Assembly: GCA_963842295.1 (NCBI GenBank)
Contig: CAWJFY010000007.1
Span: 310,001 to 374,000, forward strand
DNA: 64,000 bases
Direction of reading: 5' to 3'
From: JAJNBA01 sp963842295
Lineage (GTDB): Bacteria > Actinomycetota > UBA4738 > HRBIN12
Shown: in pieces, positions 16,633 to 24,627 of the stretch
Layout of the letters: each line of letters starts with the position of its first letter
Numbering within the stretch: position 1 is the stretch's first letter
Program-made: the position numbers and the translations under genes
Notes under the pieces: generated by a model
Seen by the model: the letters and a program-made list of their open reading frames with translations, nothing else
Databases searched by the model: none
Told to the model about the DNA's origin: nothing

Positions 16633-17837
16633 CGCCGCCCGGCCAGCCAGCCCCCCACGGCGCCCCCGGCGGCTCCCCAGACCAGGGCCGTGACGACCGT
16701 ACGACCCCATTCGGGATGCATCGAGACCCGGGGGACGGGGCCGAAGGACGCGACAAGCTCGGGGGCGGCGAACCAGCCCCCGGCGATCGCGAGCAGCGCG
16801 AAGATCAACCCGGCGCCGACGCCGGCACCTGCGGCTCGCCCGCCGACGACGGCCGCGCCGGTCGCGGCTCGCCGGCCGCCGAGCACCGCGGCGACGGATG
16901 GCACGACGCTCAGGACCCAGAGCCAAGGGGACAACGAGAGGGACTTCGGAAGGAGGAGATCGCCCGCAGGTCCCGATGCAACGAGGCGCCACGGGCAGAG
17001 ATCGAGTATCGGACCTTCTCCGATGATCTCCAGGCAGGAACCCGAGGCGGGCGCGAGCAACAGGGCGCTCTGTGCGGGGAGCGCCAGTAGGTGGTACCCG
17101 AAGAGCACGCCACCGCCGCCACCCAGGCCGGTCAAGCCGTCCACGTAGTCGCGGGTCACGGTTGGTTCCAGCGTCGCGACCACGAACACACCCACGGCGA
17201 GGAACCCGAGCGCCCAGCCGTACGCGGCCAGACCCCCTCTGATCACTGCCGCCGACGTCCCCCCTCGGGCAGCCTCCAAGTACGCGCCTGTGCCGGCGCC
17301 CGCCGCGGCAAGAACCCCCGCCCAGAGTGCCGCGGTCGACACGTCGACCCGAAGCCGGAGTCCGAGAGCGGGAAGGAAGAGATGCACGAGGGCCGAACAG
17401 GCCGCGGAGAGGAGGGCAACCGGCACGCCGGCGCCGGCCGCCGCGAGCGCGGACGCGACGAGCGGGGCCCGATCCGGCCTCGTCCGCGCGGCGCGGCGGC
17501 CGGCGCGCGCCGCGAGCCAGAGGAACCCGATCGTGAGCAGCATCGGGACGAAGTGCCAGCGGACGGTCACGTGGTCGGTCGCAGCCTGGAAGATCGGAGG
17601 GTCCTCCACCGTCGCGACCACGTCGGCGCGGAGTGACAACAGAGCCGTGAGGAGGCCGACCTTCACCCACGTCCAGAGCCCGAACGTCCCGACGAGGAGG
17701 AACTGCGCCACCGCGAGGAGCTGACACAGCGCCACCAGGACGACGAACGCCACCGTCCCCCCGGAAGCGGCACTTCCCACCGCCCTACCGGCCCCCGCGA
17801 GCGCCCCCGAGCGGCCCGGGGACGCGTCCTCCGTCAC
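16596..17837 (-). CDS. Hypothetical polytopic membrane protein, fourth gene of the mutase-sucCD operon
   Basis: A 413-residue, Ala/Gly/Val-rich membrane protein with roughly nine hydrophobic segments, including AFVVLVALCQLLAVAQFLLV near residue 30, HFVPMLLTIGFLWLAARAG near 95, ALGFLAVGVFVVATLEP near 210 and ALVWGAAGGAVGGWLAG near the end. Two cysteines (SGSCLEII and DLCPWRLV) face each other across one loop. I recognise no family. The GTG start overlaps the sucD stop by four bases, so it is co-transcribed with sucC and sucD, although nothing in the sequence explains a metabolic link. The C-terminus overlaps the convergent zinc-ribbon gene by 37 bases. Confidence 0.6.
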   Translation of the reverse strand: MTEDASPGRSGALAGAGRAVGSAASGGTVAFVVLVALCQLLAVAQFLLVGTFGLWTWVKVGLLTALLSLRADVVATVEDPPIFQAATDHVTVRWHFVPMLLTIGFLWLAARAGRRAARTRPDRAPLVASALAAAGAGVPVALLSAACSALVHLFLPALGLRLRVDVSTAALWAGVLAAAGAGTGAYLEAARGGTSAAVIRGGLAAYGWALGFLAVGVFVVATLEPTVTRDYVDGLTGLGGGGGVLFGYHLLALPAQSALLLAPASGSCLEIIGEGPILDLCPWRLVASGPAGDLLLPKSLSLSPWLWVLSVVPSVAAVLGGRRAATGAAVVGGRAAGAGVGAGLIFALLAIAGGWFAAPELVASFGPVPRVSMHPEWGRTVVTALVWGAAGGAVGGWLAGRRYEPELPRPTSA

Positions 17838-18703
17838 CCCAGGCGCTCCGCGACCAGGTCCGCGACCTGGGTCGGGTTCCTCCCGACCGCCGCTCCGACG
17901 GCCTCGAGTGCTTCGGCCTTCGCCACCGCCGTCCCTGCCGATCCGGTCACGATCGCACCCGCGTGGCCCATGCGCTTCCCCGGCGGCGCCTCGAAGCCCG
18001 CGATGTAGCCGACGACCGGCTTCGTCACCCGTTCGGCGATGAAGGCCGCGGCCCTCTCCTCGTCGTCACCACCGATCTCTCCGGTGAGCACGATCAACGC
18101 GGTCTCCGCATCGGCCTGGAAGAGCTCCAGCGCCTCGACGAAACCGACGCCGTGGACGGGATCGCCGCCCATCCCCACGCACGTGGACTGACCGATGCCG
18201 CGCTGCGTGAGCTCGTGGACGATCTGATACACGAGGGTGCCGCTCCTCGAGACGAGTCCGACGTTGCCCGGAGCGCAGATCTCGCCCGGGATGATCCCGA
18301 CGTTGGCAGCGCCGGGCGAGATCACTCCCGGGCAGTTCGGCCCGACCAGCCTCGTCCTCGATGCCTCGAGGTAGCTGTGGACGTTCGCCATGTCGCGGAC
18401 GGGGATGCCCTCGGTGATGCAGACGACCAGACCAACGCCCGCGTCGGCCGCCTCCAGGATGGCCTCCGCGGCGAAGCGCGGCGGAACGAAGATCATCGAG
18501 GTGTCCGCACCCGTCTCGGCCACGGCTCGTGCCACCGTGTCGAAGACGGGGATCCCCTCCACGTCCTGCCCGCCCTTGCCCGGCGTGACGCCGGCCACGA
18601 CGTTCGTGCCGTAGTCGCGGTTCCGGAGGGTGTGGAACGTTCCTTCGTTCCCGGTGATGCCCTGGACCACCAGGCTCGTCCGCTCGTCGACGAGGATACT
18701 CAC
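17834..18703 (-). CDS. sucD: Succinyl-CoA ligase subunit alpha
   Basis: A 289-residue alpha subunit of succinyl-CoA synthetase (succinyl-CoA + NDP + Pi to succinate + CoA + NTP). VVQGITGNEGTFHTLRNRDY is the CoA-binding region, GPNCPGVISPG the mid signature, and GHAGAIVTGSAGTA contains the phospho-His. The GTG at 18703 overlaps the sucC stop as GTGA; longer upstream frames read through sucC and were discarded. Operon: B12 mutase subunit, sucC, sucD, membrane protein. Confidence 0.96.
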   Translation of the reverse strand: MSILVDERTSLVVQGITGNEGTFHTLRNRDYGTNVVAGVTPGKGGQDVEGIPVFDTVARAVAETGADTSMIFVPPRFAAEAILEAADAGVGLVVCITEGIPVRDMANVHSYLEASRTRLVGPNCPGVISPGAANVGIIPGEICAPGNVGLVSRSGTLVYQIVHELTQRGIGQSTCVGMGGDPVHGVGFVEALELFQADAETALIVLTGEIGGDDEERAAAFIAERVTKPVVGYIAGFEAPPGKRMGHAGAIVTGSAGTAVAKAEALEAVGAAVGRNPTQVADLVAERLG

Positions 18704-19842
18704 GGGGCCGCCGCCGCGAGATCGGCAGCCTCCTCGGCCGCCTCGAGCATGTTCGCGGCGGGAACGATGCTCGGATCGGCAGCGTCCGAGAGGATCCGCC
18801 GGCCGTCCTCGGCGTTGGTGCCGTCGAGCCGAACCACGATCGGTACGCGGGCCTCGACACGCCTCAACGCCTCCAGGATGCCCTGCGCCACCAGGTCGCA
18901 CCGCGTGATCCCTCCGAAGATGTTGACGAGCACGACTCTCACGGCCGGGTCCGACAGGACGACCTCCAACGAGGTCGCCATCTGATCGGCCGACGCCCCG
19001 CCACCCACGTCGAGGAAGTTCGCGGCGCGGGCGCCCGCCTGCGCCACGACGTCGAGCGTCGACATCACCAGCCCGGCGCCGTTGCCGATGATCCCCACCT
19101 CTCCCTCGAGCTTCACGTACTGGAGGCCCTTCTCCTTCGCGCGCGCCTCCACCTCGTCGATGGGGAACTGCTCCGCAAGCTCCGCGATATCCGGATGACG
19201 CCACAAGGCGTTGTCATCGATGGTCACCTTCGCGTCGAGGGCCACGACCCGATCGTCGTCGAGCAGGACGAGCGGGTTCACCTCCACCAGGGTCGCATCG
19301 CGCTCGACGAGCAGCTCGTACATCTTCCGGAGCGCGAGACCCGCTCCCTCCCAGGCCTCGACCGGAAGCGTCCCGATCAGCTCGCGCACGTGATAGGCGC
19401 GGAGCCCGAGCATCGGGTCGATGTGGACGCGTCGGAGCACTTCGGGTCGCGTGCGGGCGAGCTCCTCGATGTCCATCCCGCCCTCTGCCGTCATCATCGC
19501 CAGGTAGTCGCCCCGGGAGCGATCCAGCAGGATCGACGTGTAGAACTCCCGCGCGATCGGCAGCAACTCTTCGACGAGGACCCGCGTCACCGGGAGGCCC
19601 TTGAACTCGGTGCCGAGCATCCGGTCGGCGGCCGCGGCGGCGGCTTCCGGCGTGTCGCAGAGCTCCACCCCGCCACCCTTTCCCCGCCCCCCGACTTGCA
19701 CCTGGATCTTCACCACGGAACGCCCACCGAGCTCGCGAGTAGCCGAAGCGGCATCGTCGGCACTGGATGCGACGATGCCTCGAGGCGTCTCCATGCCATG
19801 GGCGCGGAGAAGGTCCTTGCCCATGTGCTCGTAGAGGTCCAC
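18700..19842 (-). CDS. sucC: Succinyl-CoA ligase subunit beta
   Basis: A 380-residue beta subunit with an ATP-grasp domain. VDLYEHMGKDLLRAHGMETP is the standard N-terminus, VVKIQVQVGGRGKGGGVEL binds nucleotide, TLVEVNPLVLLDDDRVVALD holds the metal-binding Asn/Asp, and VNIFGGITRCDLVAQGIL is the C-terminal signature. The GTG at 19842 follows a GGGAG and gives the usual length; the longer frame to 20070 overlaps the upstream gene. Spacing to the B12-binding gene is 11 bases, so succinyl-CoA made by the mutase feeds directly into this enzyme. Confidence 0.96.
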   Translation of the reverse strand: MDLYEHMGKDLLRAHGMETPRGIVASSADDAASATRELGGRSVVKIQVQVGGRGKGGGVELCDTPEAAAAAADRMLGTEFKGLPVTRVLVEELLPIAREFYTSILLDRSRGDYLAMMTAEGGMDIEELARTRPEVLRRVHIDPMLGLRAYHVRELIGTLPVEAWEGAGLALRKMYELLVERDATLVEVNPLVLLDDDRVVALDAKVTIDDNALWRHPDIAELAEQFPIDEVEARAKEKGLQYVKLEGEVGIIGNGAGLVMSTLDVVAQAGARAANFLDVGGGASADQMATSLEVVLSDPAVRVVLVNIFGGITRCDLVAQGILEALRRVEARVPIVVRLDGTNAEDGRRILSDAADPSIVPAANMLEAAEEAADLAAAAP

Positions 19843-19853
19843 TCGGCTCCCGC

Positions 19854-20255
19854 TCAGGCCTTCGCGCTCAACCGATCGCGTAGCCAGGTCGCGATGTCCC
19901 CCGTGTTCGCTCCAGGGGTGAAGACCGCCTCGATCCCGGCCTCCTTCAGCTTGGGGATGTCGTCGGCGGGGATCACGCCGCCGGCCACGACCACGACGTC
20001 GTCGGCCCCCCGCGCGCGGAGCTCCTTCACCACCTTGGGGAACAGGGTCATGTGCGCGCCGGAGTGGCACGACAGCCCGACGGCATCCGCGTCCTCCTGG
20101 ATCGCGGCCTCGGCGATCTGCTCGGGGGTCTGGAAGAGCCCCGTGTAGATCACCTCGAAGCCGGCGTCGCGGAGCGCCCGCGCGACCACCTTGGCGCCGC
20201 GATCGTGCCCGTCGAGGCCCGGCTTCGCGACGATCACCCGCAGCTTCTCGGCCAT
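19854..20255 (-). CDS. Cobalamin-binding subunit of an acyl-CoA mutase
   Basis: A 133-residue B12-binding domain protein. It has KPGLDGHDRGAKVVARAL with the DxHxxG motif whose His coordinates cobalt, GLSCHSGAHMTLFPKVV and VVVAGGVIPADDIPKLKEAG lining the nucleotide-loop pocket, and ends at the domain boundary. Such small subunits pair with a separate catalytic subunit, and the partial gene at 1-512 is a natural partner although 19 kb away. It is first gene of an operon with sucC and sucD. The ATG at 20255 (MAEKLRVIVAKPG) lies 7 bases after a TAGACT box; the longer frame to 20372 was rejected. Confidence 0.9.
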   Translation of the reverse strand: MAEKLRVIVAKPGLDGHDRGAKVVARALRDAGFEVIYTGLFQTPEQIAEAAIQEDADAVGLSCHSGAHMTLFPKVVKELRARGADDVVVVAGGVIPADDIPKLKEAGIEAVFTPGANTGDIATWLRDRLSAKA

Positions 20256-20262
20256 GGCGACG

Positions 20263-20268
20263 AGTCTA
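20263..20268 (-). promoter_or_regulatory. Candidate -10 box of the mutase-sucCD operon
   Basis: TAGACT on the minus strand, 7 bases before the ATG at 20255, suggesting a leaderless operon transcript. Confidence 0.35.
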
Positions 20269-20324
20269 CCGACGATCGCTCCGTCAGCTTGCGGGGCCCG
20301 ATCGGAGCGGAAGAGGATAGGCGC

Positions 20325-21680
20325 GTGCAGGTGCCCGACATCCACTACGCGAGATCCGCCGACGGGACCCACATCGCGTTCCAGGTCGCCGGCGACGGCC
20401 CGATCGACCTTCTGATGATCGCGCCGGCCTACTCGAACATCGAGCTGTTCTGGACGATCCCCTCGTTCGGTCCGTTCCTCATGACCCTCATGTCGATCGC
20501 TCGCCTCGTGCTCTTCGACCCTCGCGGCGCGGGTCTTTCCGACCCGCTCACGGTCGATCGGCTTCCGACGCTGGAGACGCGCGTGGCCGACGCCCTGACG
20601 GTGATGGACGCAGCGGGCTCCGAGCGACCGGTTGTCTTCGGCATGGACTCGACGGGACCGCTGGCGATCTTCTTCGCGGCGACCTATCCGGACCGCACCG
20701 CCGCGCTCGTCCTCTTCGGGACGTTCGCGTGCGGCCTGCCGAGACGAGGACTACCCGTGGGCCTGGAGCGCAGAGGAGTGGGAGGCGCACGATCGCGAGG
20801 TCGAGGAGCGATGGGGCCAACCCGATTACGTGGAATCGTTCGTGCGAATACCTCGGCCCCACGACGCGCCGAGATCCCGAGTCGATCTCTCGCTGGACCA
20901 GCTACTACCGCCAGGCTGCGAGTCCGGGGATGGCCGCCGCCCTGAACCGGCTCGAACGGGAGACCGACGTCCGACCCGTGCTCCGCACGGTCCAGGCTCC
21001 GACGCTCGTCATGCATCGGAAGGAGGAAGGCGTCTATCAGGTCGACGAGGGTCGCTATCTCGCTCGACACATCCCGGGCGCACGGCTCGTCGAGCTCGAG
21101 GGCGCGGACCACCTCCCGGGGGACGGCGACATGGCGAAGGTGATGGAGGAGATCGGCCGATTCCTCGGCTCGGTCAGGGATGAGGAGGCATCGTTCGATC
21201 GGGTGCTCGCATCGGTCTTGTTCACAGACATCGTGGGATCGACGCGAGAAGGCGGTCGAGCTCGGCGACCGGCGATGGCGGGAGACCATCGAAGGCCATC
21301 ACGCCACGGTCCGCGCGATCTTAGGGCGATACCACGGGGTCGAGATCGACACCGCCGGAGACGGCTTCTTCGCGACCTTCGACGGACCCGCCCGCGCCGT
21401 GCGCTGCGCGCAGGCGATCGTGGAGGCCGTTCGAGCGCTCGAGCTCGAGGTCCGAGTCGGGATCCACACGGGCGAGGTCGAGACGATCGACGGGAAGGTC
21501 GGCGGCATCGCCGTGAACATCGGGGCGAGGGTCGGTGGGGTGGCGCGCCCCTCGGAGGTCCTCGTCTCCTCGACCGTGAAGGACCTCGTCGCCGGGTCCG
21601 GTCTCGTCTTCCAGGACCGCGGTGAGCACGACCTGAAGGGGATCCCCGATCGCTGGCACCTGTACGGTGTCGTGCCGTGA
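20325..21680 (+). pseudogene. Alpha/beta hydrolase-adenylate/guanylate cyclase fusion, broken by three +1 shifts
   Basis: About 450 residues when the frames are joined. The N-terminal half is an alpha/beta hydrolase (HYARSADGTHIAFQVAGDGP; LVLFDPRGAGLSDPL; a nucleophile region VFGMDSTGPLAIFFAATYPD with Asp-Ser; ELEGADHLPGDGD with the late His). The C-terminal half is a class III nucleotide cyclase (VLFTDIVGST, AGDGFFATFDGP, VRVGIHTGEVE, GVAVNIGARV-like). The frame changes near 20742, 20845 and 21245, each corrected by removing one base, e.g. GST then EKAVELGDRRW at the third. No stop codons accumulate otherwise, so this is either a very young pseudogene or sequence error. Start GTG 20325 or 20331; its stop overlaps the next gene (GTGA). 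Confidence 0.75.
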
Positions 21681-22444
21681 CGGGGAGGCTGGATGGCAAG
21701 GTCGCGCTGATCACGGGTGCCGGGAGCGGGATGGGACGGGAGGCCTGCGCGGTCTTCGCGTCGGAGGGCGCACGGATCGCTGCCGTCGACATCGACGGGG
21801 AGCTGCTCGAAGGAACCGAGGCGGCCGTCCGCTCCACCGACGGTGAGATCGCCTCATTCGTGGCCGACGTGGCGGTCGAGGATCAGGTGCGCGAGGCGGT
21901 CGAGGGCGCGATCGAGCGCTTCGGCGCGCTCCACGTCCTGTACAACAACGCTGGCGTCCTCTGGCGCGATCGCGACGTCTCCGTTCTCGAGACGGACGAA
22001 GAGGTCTGGGATCGCGTGTTCGCGATCAACCTCAAGGGGATGGTCTGGGTCTGCAAGTACGGGATCCCGTACCTGCTCGCCGGGGGCGGCGGGGCCGTCG
22101 TGAACGTCGGGTCCACCTCGGCGCTGCTCGGGGACGCGATCCCGCAGGACGCCTACACGGCCAGCAAGGGCGCGGTGATCTCGCTCACCAGGAACCTCGC
22201 CGTGCAATTCGGGCCGCACGGGATCCGGGCGAACTGCATCCATCCGGGGTTCACCGACACCCCGATGCAGACGGTGCGGACCGCGGACCCCGCTTGGGTC
22301 GAGGCCGCGACCGCCGAGATCCCGCTGGGCCGGCTCGCGACCGTACGGGACATCGTGAACGCGGCGCTGTTCCTCGCGAGTGACGAGGCCGCGTACGTGA
22401 CGGGCACGGAGCTCGTCGTGGACGGCGGCGCGGTCGTCGTCTGA
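21677..22444 (+). CDS. Short-chain dehydrogenase/reductase (SDR)
   Basis: A 255-residue classical SDR that uses NAD(P). ALITGAGSGMGREACAVFAS is the TGxxxGxG nucleotide motif; VDIDGELL has the Asp after strand 2, which favours NAD; NNAGVL; a catalytic Ser in VNVGSTSALLG and YTASKGAVISL with Tyr and Lys; and a C-terminal GTELVVDGGAVVV typical of FabG-like members. The GTG at 21677 overlaps the stop of the cyclase fusion. Substrate unknown; likely an alcohol or 3-hydroxyacyl group. Confidence 0.88.
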   Translation: MTGRLDGKVALITGAGSGMGREACAVFASEGARIAAVDIDGELLEGTEAAVRSTDGEIASFVADVAVEDQVREAVEGAIERFGALHVLYNNAGVLWRDRDVSVLETDEEVWDRVFAINLKGMVWVCKYGIPYLLAGGGGAVVNVGSTSALLGDAIPQDAYTASKGAVISLTRNLAVQFGPHGIRANCIHPGFTDTPMQTVRTADPAWVEAATAEIPLGRLATVRDIVNAALFLASDEAAYVTGTELVVDGGAVVV

Positions 22445-22484
22445 CCCACCTCCCGAGGGGTCCCGGACCCACGCCGGTGCCTGC

Positions 22485-22490
22485 GATACT
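22485..22490 (+). promoter_or_regulatory. Candidate -10 box of the 54-aa membrane protein gene
   Basis: GATACT (four of six consensus bases) ends 6 bases before the GTG at 22497. Confidence 0.35.
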
Positions 22491-22496
22491 TCGCCC

Positions 22497-22661
22497 GTGG
22501 CCAAGAAGCGTGTGCAGTTCCGGCCTCCGGGTCTGAAGCCCACGACGAAGGTGGGCACCCTCGGCCCGTACCGAGGACGTCTCGGCCTCGCATGGGTCAT
22601 CGCCCCCTTGATCGCCGGCATCGTGATCGTGGTCGCCGGCCTGATCATCCTGACGCGGTAG
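22497..22661 (+). CDS. Small single-pass membrane protein (54 aa)
   Basis: A 54-residue frame with a basic N-terminus (VAKKRVQFRPPGLKPTTKVG), then GPYRGRLGLAW and one hydrophobic helix of about 20 residues (VIAPLIAGIVIVVAGLIIL) ending in Thr-Arg. Codon use and third-position GC match the neighbours. A GATACT box sits 6 bases before its GTG. The next gene starts 4 bases after its stop, so they are probably co-transcribed. The positive-inside rule puts the N-terminus in the cytoplasm. Function unknown. Confidence 0.65.
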   Translation: MAKKRVQFRPPGLKPTTKVGTLGPYRGRLGLAWVIAPLIAGIVIVVAGLIILTR

Positions 22662-22665
22662 GACC

Positions 22666-24117
22666 GTGCTCGACGGGTACTGCTGGCCCCAGAGCGCGCT
22701 TCCCGGCGAGGAGGTCGCCCTCCACGTCTCGTCCTCGGGCCGTTTCGCCGTCGAGGTGACGCGTGAAGGCGCCGAACGCGAGGTCGTGTGGCGGGCGGAC
22801 GCGATCTCCGCGACCGAGCATCCGGTTCCGGCGGGCGCGTCCGCGGACGGCTGCGGGTGGCCGGCCACGCTCACGATCCCGGTGGGCGACGACTGGCGAT
22901 CGGGCTTCTACTCGGTGGCACTCACCTCGAGAGAGGAGCGGGCGGACGCCTTCTTCGTGATCCGAGCCGAGAGGGATCGCTCCCCCATCCTCCTCGTCCT
23001 GTCGACGGCCACGTACAACGCCTACAACGACTGGGGTGGCCCGTCGCTCTACACGGGCGGGACGCGGGTGTCCTTCGAGCGCCCGTTGGCCCGCGGCTTC
23101 CTGGCCAAACCCGAACCGGCCGTGAGGAAGGCGCAGGCGGTGCCCGACCGGGAAGCGCTCGGGTATTTCACGTGGGCCGAGGAGCAAGGGCTTTCTCCCT
23201 GGAGCGGCGGTTCGGGATGGTGGACCTGGGAACGGCCGTTCATCGCGTGGGCAGAACGGGAGGGCTTCGCGATCGACGTCGCCGTGTCGCAGGATCTCGA
23301 CCGCCACCCCGAAGTCCTCGATGGGGCTCGGCTCGTCCTCTCGGTCGGGCACGATGAGTACTGGTCCTGGGGGATGCGCGACGCCGTCGAAGGGTTCGTG
23401 GCCGGCGGCGGTCACGCCGCATTCTTCGGTGGGAACACCTGTTGGTGGCAGGTGCGGTTCGAGAACGGGACGATGGTTTGCTTCAAGTACCGCGCCGACG
23501 AAGACCCCGTCGTCGGTTCGGACGAGCAGCGCCTCCTCACCGGGTCGTGGTCCGATCGGAGGATCGGGCGGCCGGAACCTTCGATGACAGGCCTCTCCTT
23601 CTCGCGTGGCGGCTACTCCCGATACGGACTCGGCGTTCCACGGGCGAGCGGCGGCTACACGGTCTGGCGACCCGATCATTGGGCGTTCGCCGGGACGGAC
23701 CTTCGCTACGGGGACACGCTCGGCCTGACCGATGCCATCGTTGGGTACGAGGTCGACGGATGCGACCTGACCATGCTGGATGGTCTCCCGGTGCCGACGC
23801 ACGACGACGGAGCGCCCGCTACCCTCGAGGTGCTTGCGACGGCGCCCGCCCACTTATGGTCGCGAGACGAACAGCCCTCGCGGTACGCGACGGAGCCCGG
23901 CGAGCTCGAACACGTGGCGGCGGCAGTGTGGGGTGAGTTCGCCGATGCGAACGTCCACAAGATCCAGCACAACCACGCGGTGGTCGGGTGCTTCACCGTT
24001 CTCGGCGGAGGAACGGTCTTCAACGCCGGCTGTACCGACTGGACCTACGGGATCGAGGGCGGCGATCCCGATGTGCGACGGATCACGAAGAATGTCCTCG
24101 AACGCCTCTCGGCTTGA
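22666..24117 (+). CDS. N,N-dimethylformamidase beta-subunit-like protein
   Basis: A 483-residue protein related to the large subunit of dimethylformamidase and to uncharacterised actinobacterial relatives. It has an N-terminal beta-sandwich-like region ending DDWRSGFYSVAL, then ILLVLSTATYNAYNDWGG, VSFERPLARGF, LVLSVGHDEYWSWGMRDAVE (the family core HDEYW), HAAFFGGNTCWWQVRFENGT, and a C-terminal GGGTVFNAGCTDWTYG. Characterised members bind iron through Tyr and Glu side chains, and the Tyr of HDEYW is a candidate ligand. No small alpha subunit is adjacent, so amide hydrolysis of dimethylformamide is unlikely to be the role. GTG start 4 bases after the small membrane protein gene. Confidence 0.75.
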   Translation: MLDGYCWPQSALPGEEVALHVSSSGRFAVEVTREGAEREVVWRADAISATEHPVPAGASADGCGWPATLTIPVGDDWRSGFYSVALTSREERADAFFVIRAERDRSPILLVLSTATYNAYNDWGGPSLYTGGTRVSFERPLARGFLAKPEPAVRKAQAVPDREALGYFTWAEEQGLSPWSGGSGWWTWERPFIAWAEREGFAIDVAVSQDLDRHPEVLDGARLVLSVGHDEYWSWGMRDAVEGFVAGGGHAAFFGGNTCWWQVRFENGTMVCFKYRADEDPVVGSDEQRLLTGSWSDRRIGRPEPSMTGLSFSRGGYSRYGLGVPRASGGYTVWRPDHWAFAGTDLRYGDTLGLTDAIVGYEVDGCDLTMLDGLPVPTHDDGAPATLEVLATAPAHLWSRDEQPSRYATEPGELEHVAAAVWGEFADANVHKIQHNHAVVGCFTVLGGGTVFNAGCTDWTYGIEGGDPDVRRITKNVLERLSA

Positions 24118-24121
24118 GAGC

Positions 24122-24127
24122 TACGCT
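24122..24127 (+). promoter_or_regulatory. Candidate -10 box upstream of the PPOX-like gene
   Basis: TACGCT ends 7 bases before the ATG at 24135. Confidence 0.35.
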
Positions 24128-24134
24128 CGCGAGC

Positions 24135-24624
24135 ATGGACTGGAACGAGTTCGCCGGGGCCTGCCCGGAGATCGCGGATCGGGCGGCCGAGCGGTTCCGA
24201 CGCCAGGAGCTCTGCATGCTCGGCACGCTCCGATCGGACGGGTCGCCGAGGGTCAGCCCCTGCGAGCTGGACTTCGCGGGCGGACACCTGATCCTCGGGA
24301 TGATGTGGCAGAGCCGGAAGGCGTTGGACCTCCTCCGAGACCCTCGGTGCGTCGTCCACACCTGCACGACGGACCGGATGGGGACCGAAGGCGACGCGAA
24401 GCTCTACGGCCGAGCGCTCGACGTGCAGGATCCGGAGCTGCGCCAGACCTATCGCGAGACGGTGAGAGAGCGCATCGACTGGGCGCCGGACGAGCCGAAC
24501 TTCCACGCATTCCTCGATCGACGTCGAGTCGGCGGGGTTCATCACGTTCGCGGAACCGAAGACCGTTCTCGCATGGGACGCCAGGCGTGGGACCCGAGTG
24601 CTCCCGTTCCCGGACGCCGACTGA
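24135..24624 (+). pseudogene. Pyridoxamine 5'-phosphate oxidase-like flavin/F420 protein, frameshifted near the C-terminus
   Basis: Joined length about 162 residues. The first 125 residues read well as a split-barrel flavin protein: FRRQELCMLGTLRSDGSPRV, SPCELDFAGGHLILGMMW, SRKALDLLRDPRCVVHTC and GDAKLYGRALDVQDPELR. After FHAF the frame changes at about 24513. Removing one C lets the reading continue SIDVESAGFITFAEPKTVLA then WDARRGTRVLPFPDAD and a stop at 24622-24624, which is the expected C-terminal strand of the family. Unshifted, the frame would run on into the pcrA region. The gene is otherwise intact, so sequence error or recent loss are both possible. Confidence 0.7.
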
Positions 24625-24627
24625 CGC

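Noticed and set aside
20052..20324. Upstream extension of the hydrolase-cyclase frame
   Set aside because: It would overlap the B12-binding gene; the protein resembles a hydrolase only from the GTG at 20325.
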